Both the position numbers and the translations under genes were made by a program. Below the pieces are notes generated by a model. The model ran no database searches, was not told the origin of the DNA, and saw only the letters and a list, made by a program, of their open reading frames with translations. From an uncultured Bacteroides sp. (GTDB taxonomy: Bacteria; Bacteroidota; Bacteroidia; Bacteroidales; Bacteroidaceae), in assembly GCF_963675905.1 (NCBI RefSeq), contig NZ_OY780936.1:4039946-4103945 (forward strand): a DNA stretch of 64,000 nt. The letters are read 5' to 3'. Positions 61,181 to 64,000 of the stretch are shown here, piece by piece (position 1 is the stretch's first letter; each line of letters opens with the position of its first letter).

Positions 61181-64000
61181 ATGAAAAACATCATGTTGTT
61201 TTTAATGGCACTTGTAATGAGTTGTCATGTCATGGCGCAGCAAAACCGAATTACCGGTACAGTTACCGATAAAAAGGACGGTTTAGGGATGCCTGGCGTA
61301 AATGTTCTAGTGAAAGGAACCACTAGTGGGACCATAACAGACATGAATGGAAATTTCTCCTTGAATTTTTCCGGAAAAGATGCTGTTTTGGTTGTTTCTT
61401 GTGTAGGCTACAAATCTGTAGAGCTACGTGTAAAAGGTGATCAAAAATCAGTCAACGTAGTTATAGAAGAAAATTCTGAATTACTTGACGAGGTGGTTGT
61501 AGTTGGTTATGGTGTTCAGAAAAAGAAACTGATAACCGGTGCTACCGTTCAGGTTAGTGGAAACGATTTACAGAAGTTAAGCACAACTAGTGCTCTGACT
61601 GCTTTGCAGAGCCAGACTCCAGGTGTGAATATAACTCAGAGTTCTGGTCAGCCGGGTGACGGATTTAAAGTAACCGTTCGTGGTTTGGGTACTATTGGTT
61701 CTTCATCTCCTCTATATGTAATAGATGGTGTAGCTGGTGGTAATCTGGATAACTTAAATCCATCTGATATTGAATCTATTGACGTGTTAAAAGATGCTGC
61801 TTCTGCAGCAATTTATGGTGCACGTGCTGCAAACGGTGTAATCCTTGTAACAACAAAACAAGGTAAATCTGGTAAGGTTACCGTTTCATACGATGGTTAT
61901 TATGGTTCACAGTATGCATACAAAATGCCGGATCTATTAACAGCTAAGGAATATATGGCTGTTGAGGATATGATTAACTTTAACGAAGGTAATCCTGGTA
62001 ATAAATGGTCGTCTTTACTTCCTACAGATTTATATCAGTCTATCCAGGATGGTAAATGGAATGGTACAAACTGGATGAAAGAATCCTATAACAAGGCTGC
62101 TCCTGTTCAGAATCATGCAATAAACCTTACTGGTGGTGGTGAAGCTTCAAAGTTCTCATTAGGTTTCTCTTATGCTTCTCAGGAAGGTATCTTTGGAAAA
62201 CCAGTTGAATCTAATTATGGACGTTATACTGCCCGTGTTAATTCTGATCATGTTCTTTTGAAGGTTAGAGACTTTGATGCAATCAAGATTGGCGAAACAT
62301 TGAACTATTCTTTTAGCACAAAATCAGGTATTTCTACTGGTAATATTTATTGGAACTCTATTCATAGTTTGTTGATTGCTAATCCATTAATGCCTGTGTA
62401 TGATGAAAATGGTGATTATTATGATTATTATGCAAAACAGAGAAACGGATGGAATTATGAGGCTAGTGCAGCTAATCCAATAGCTAACACTGCTCTTTCA
62501 AGCCAAGGTTTAAATCTTTCTAAGAGCCACAACTTGCAAGCTAGTGCTTATTTACAAATACAGCCTATTAAGAATTTAATTTTCAAATCTCAATTTGGAT
62601 ATAAAATGAGTGCTAGTACTTACCGTTCATACGATAGAATAAGAAAATTAAGTTCTACAAATTCGGTAGCAACAGAAACTGTAAGTCATAATGCTGAGTT
62701 AGGTGCTTCATGGACATTGGATAATACATTGGCTTATAAGTTTACTTTAAACGAGCATACTTTTGATATGATGGTTGGACAGTCTGCTGAAAGATGGGGA
62801 TTGGGTGATAAAGTTAGCGCTTCAGGCAAGAATACTTTATTCCTGGGTTCCTGGAAAAATGCATATGTAGATAATACTAAGCCAACTGCGATAGATCAGA
62901 TTACTGCAGGTAGCAACCCTTGGGGTGAAGGTACTTTGGCTTCTTTCTTTGGCCGTGTAAATTATGACTACAAGGAAAAATATATGGCTTCATTTACATT
63001 GCGTGCCGATGGTTCTTCAAACTTTGCTAAAGGTAATCAGTGGGGATATTTCCCATCTGTATCTGCCGGTTGGGTTGTAAGTAGTGAACCATTTATGGAA
63101 TCAACAAAAAGCTGGATGGATTTCTTGAAAGTTCGTGGTAGCTGGGGACAGAATGGTAACTGCAACATTGATGGATATCAATACTTAACTACTTTTGCTT
63201 TTGATATAACCAATGGTTATTACTTTGGTAGTGATAAATCTTCTCAAACAACAGGTGGTTATGCTAACATCCTTAAAAATCCTGATGTAACTTGGGAAAC
63301 TTCGGAACAGCTTGACTTAGGTTTCGATGCTCGTTTCTTCGATACTCGTTTGGGTGTAGCTTTCGACTGGTATAAGAAAACTACGAAAGACTGGTTGGTT
63401 AAAGCTCCTATTCTTTCTACTTACGGTTTAAATGCTCCATATATTAACGGTGGTGATATTGAAAACCAAGGTTTTGAATTAGCTCTTAACTGGAATGATA
63501 AAATTGGCAAAGATTTAAAATATGGAGTTAATCTGAATATTTCTAAAAATAAAAACAAGGTAACTCGTATCGCAAACTCTGAAGGAATTATCCATGGTGA
63601 TGCAAACGTATTAAGTCAGGGTACTGATGAAATGTATCGTGCTCAGGTTGGTTTACCTATTGGCTACTTCTATGGATATAAAACTGATGGTATTTTCCAG
63701 AATTATGATCAGATAGCTGAATATAAAGCTGCAGGAAAAGGTGTATTGGCTGGAGCACAACCTGGTGATGTTATTTTCACTGATTATCATAAAGATGGTG
63801 TAATTGATGATAATGACAGAACAATGATTGGTGATCCTCATCCTGATTATACTTTAGGTTTAGGTCTTAATCTTAGCTATAAAGGTTTTGATTTGAACAT
63901 TGCTGCTTCCGGTTCTTTTGGTCAGCAAATTGCTAAATCATATCGTTCATTTGCTGATACAAAGACTCAAAACTTCACAACGGATATTTTCGGAGCTTGG
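61181..64000 (+). CDS. SusC-like TonB-dependent receptor (runs off the window)
   Basis: At least 940 codons, open at the window end. A signal peptide (about 1-19) is followed by a carboxypeptidase-regulatory-like domain ('ITGTVTDKKDGLGMPGVNVL', about 24-100), the TonB box 'EVVVVGYGVQKKKLITGA', and a plug domain with 'VRGLGTIGSSSPLYVIDGV', 'IESIDVLKDAASAAIYG' and 'ARAANGVILVTTKQGK'. Then comes the beta-barrel. SusC proteins import oligosaccharides with a SusD lipoprotein lid, which is expected just past the window. Its place after the mannan operon suggests mannan oligosaccharides as cargo. Confidence 0.96.
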   Translation, partial: MKNIMLFLMALVMSCHVMAQQNRITGTVTDKKDGLGMPGVNVLVKGTTSGTITDMNGNFSLNFSGKDAVLVVSCVGYKSVELRVKGDQKSVNVVIEENSELLDEVVVVGYGVQKKKLITGATVQVSGNDLQKLSTTSALTALQSQTPGVNITQSSGQPGDGFKVTVRGLGTIGSSSPLYVIDGVAGGNLDNLNPSDIESIDVLKDAASAAIYGARAANGVILVTTKQGKSGKVTVSYDGYYGSQYAYKMPDLLTAKEYMAVEDMINFNEGNPGNKWSSLLPTDLYQSIQDGKWNGTNWMKESYNKAAPVQNHAINLTGGGEASKFSLGFSYASQEGIFGKPVESNYGRYTARVNSDHVLLKVRDFDAIKIGETLNYSFSTKSGISTGNIYWNSIHSLLIANPLMPVYDENGDYYDYYAKQRNGWNYEASAANPIANTALSSQGLNLSKSHNLQASAYLQIQPIKNLIFKSQFGYKMSASTYRSYDRIRKLSSTNSVATETVSHNAELGASWTLDNTLAYKFTLNEHTFDMMVGQSAERWGLGDKVSASGKNTLFLGSWKNAYVDNTKPTAIDQITAGSNPWGEGTLASFFGRVNYDYKEKYMASFTLRADGSSNFAKGNQWGYFPSVSAGWVVSSEPFMESTKSWMDFLKVRGSWGQNGNCNIDGYQYLTTFAFDITNGYYFGSDKSSQTTGGYANILKNPDVTWETSEQLDLGFDARFFDTRLGVAFDWYKKTTKDWLVKAPILSTYGLNAPYINGGDIENQGFELALNWNDKIGKDLKYGVNLNISKNKNKVTRIANSEGIIHGDANVLSQGTDEMYRAQVGLPIGYFYGYKTDGIFQNYDQIAEYKAAGKGVLAGAQPGDVIFTDYHKDGVIDDNDRTMIGDPHPDYTLGLGLNLSYKGFDLNIAASGSFGQQIAKSYRSFADTKTQNFTTDIFGAW

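Overview
The window is chromosomal DNA of a Bacteroidales bacterium, most like Bacteroides. It is AT-rich with long AT-rich spacers. Upstream of many genes there are copies of the Bacteroidetes promoter (TTTG, about 20 nt, then TAnnTTTG). It carries a SusC-type TonB-dependent receptor, a TlpA-like thioredoxin, several lipoproteins and a carbohydrate-degrading gene cluster, all usual for this group. One tRNA-Arg is present. I saw no rRNA genes, no CRISPR array and no complete mobile element.

Layout. 0.3-9.4 kb: envelope and membrane genes (MlaD-like protein, cell-wall amidase, BtuB-like TonB receptor, BASS-type transporter, NamZ-like muramidase, MscS channel). 9.5-12.2 kb: LptD-like outer-membrane protein. 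12.3-23 kb: housekeeping genes, mostly on the minus strand (asnA-ung, a HAD phosphatase, lysS-gpsA-pgi, aroC-dipeptidase), interrupted by tRNA-Arg with a cluster of short repeats beside it. 23.4-25.8 kb: a GH31 alpha-xylosidase-like gene. 25.9-27.6 kb: decayed RHS-type toxin sequence followed by three small genes, the last an Imm27-type immunity gene. 27.6-28.8 kb is a repeat-filled gene desert. 28.8-30 kb: thioredoxin-like and SlyD-like genes.

30.4-36.5 kb is a complete branched-chain amino acid operon (ilvD-ilvB-ilvN-acyl-ACP thioesterase-ilvC). A 24-codon leader peptide, half Ile/Leu/Val, and a terminator/antiterminator pair precede it, so control by attenuation is likely. 37-42.4 kb holds an M48 peptidase gene and an exonuclease gene. 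They are separated by a 3.8 kb block whose two ends each carry a diverged copy of the peptidase/exonuclease junction. The block contains transposase stubs, a broken LytTR regulator, a small protein cut short by a stop codon, and a Kelch-repeat protein with a type IX secretion tail. 43.5-49.7 kb: aconitase, isocitrate dehydrogenase and citrate synthase (2-oxoglutarate for glutamate synthesis) with an MscS channel at the end.

49.7-64 kb is a carbohydrate-use region. It has an AraC regulator and a gene wrecked by a deletion that joined the front of a GH89 gene out of frame to the back of a GH92 gene. A GH28 and a metallophosphoesterase follow. Then comes an operon of GH5 mannanase, GH27 alpha-galactosidase and CE7 acetylesterase, followed by a SusC receptor that runs off the window. 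The last four genes together suggest use of acetylated galactomannan or galactoglucomannan.

The most noteworthy observations are the ilv attenuator, the island with diverged duplicated flanks, the RHS remnant with surviving immunity gene, and the GH89/GH92 deletion chimera. I did not find a clearly new multi-gene system.
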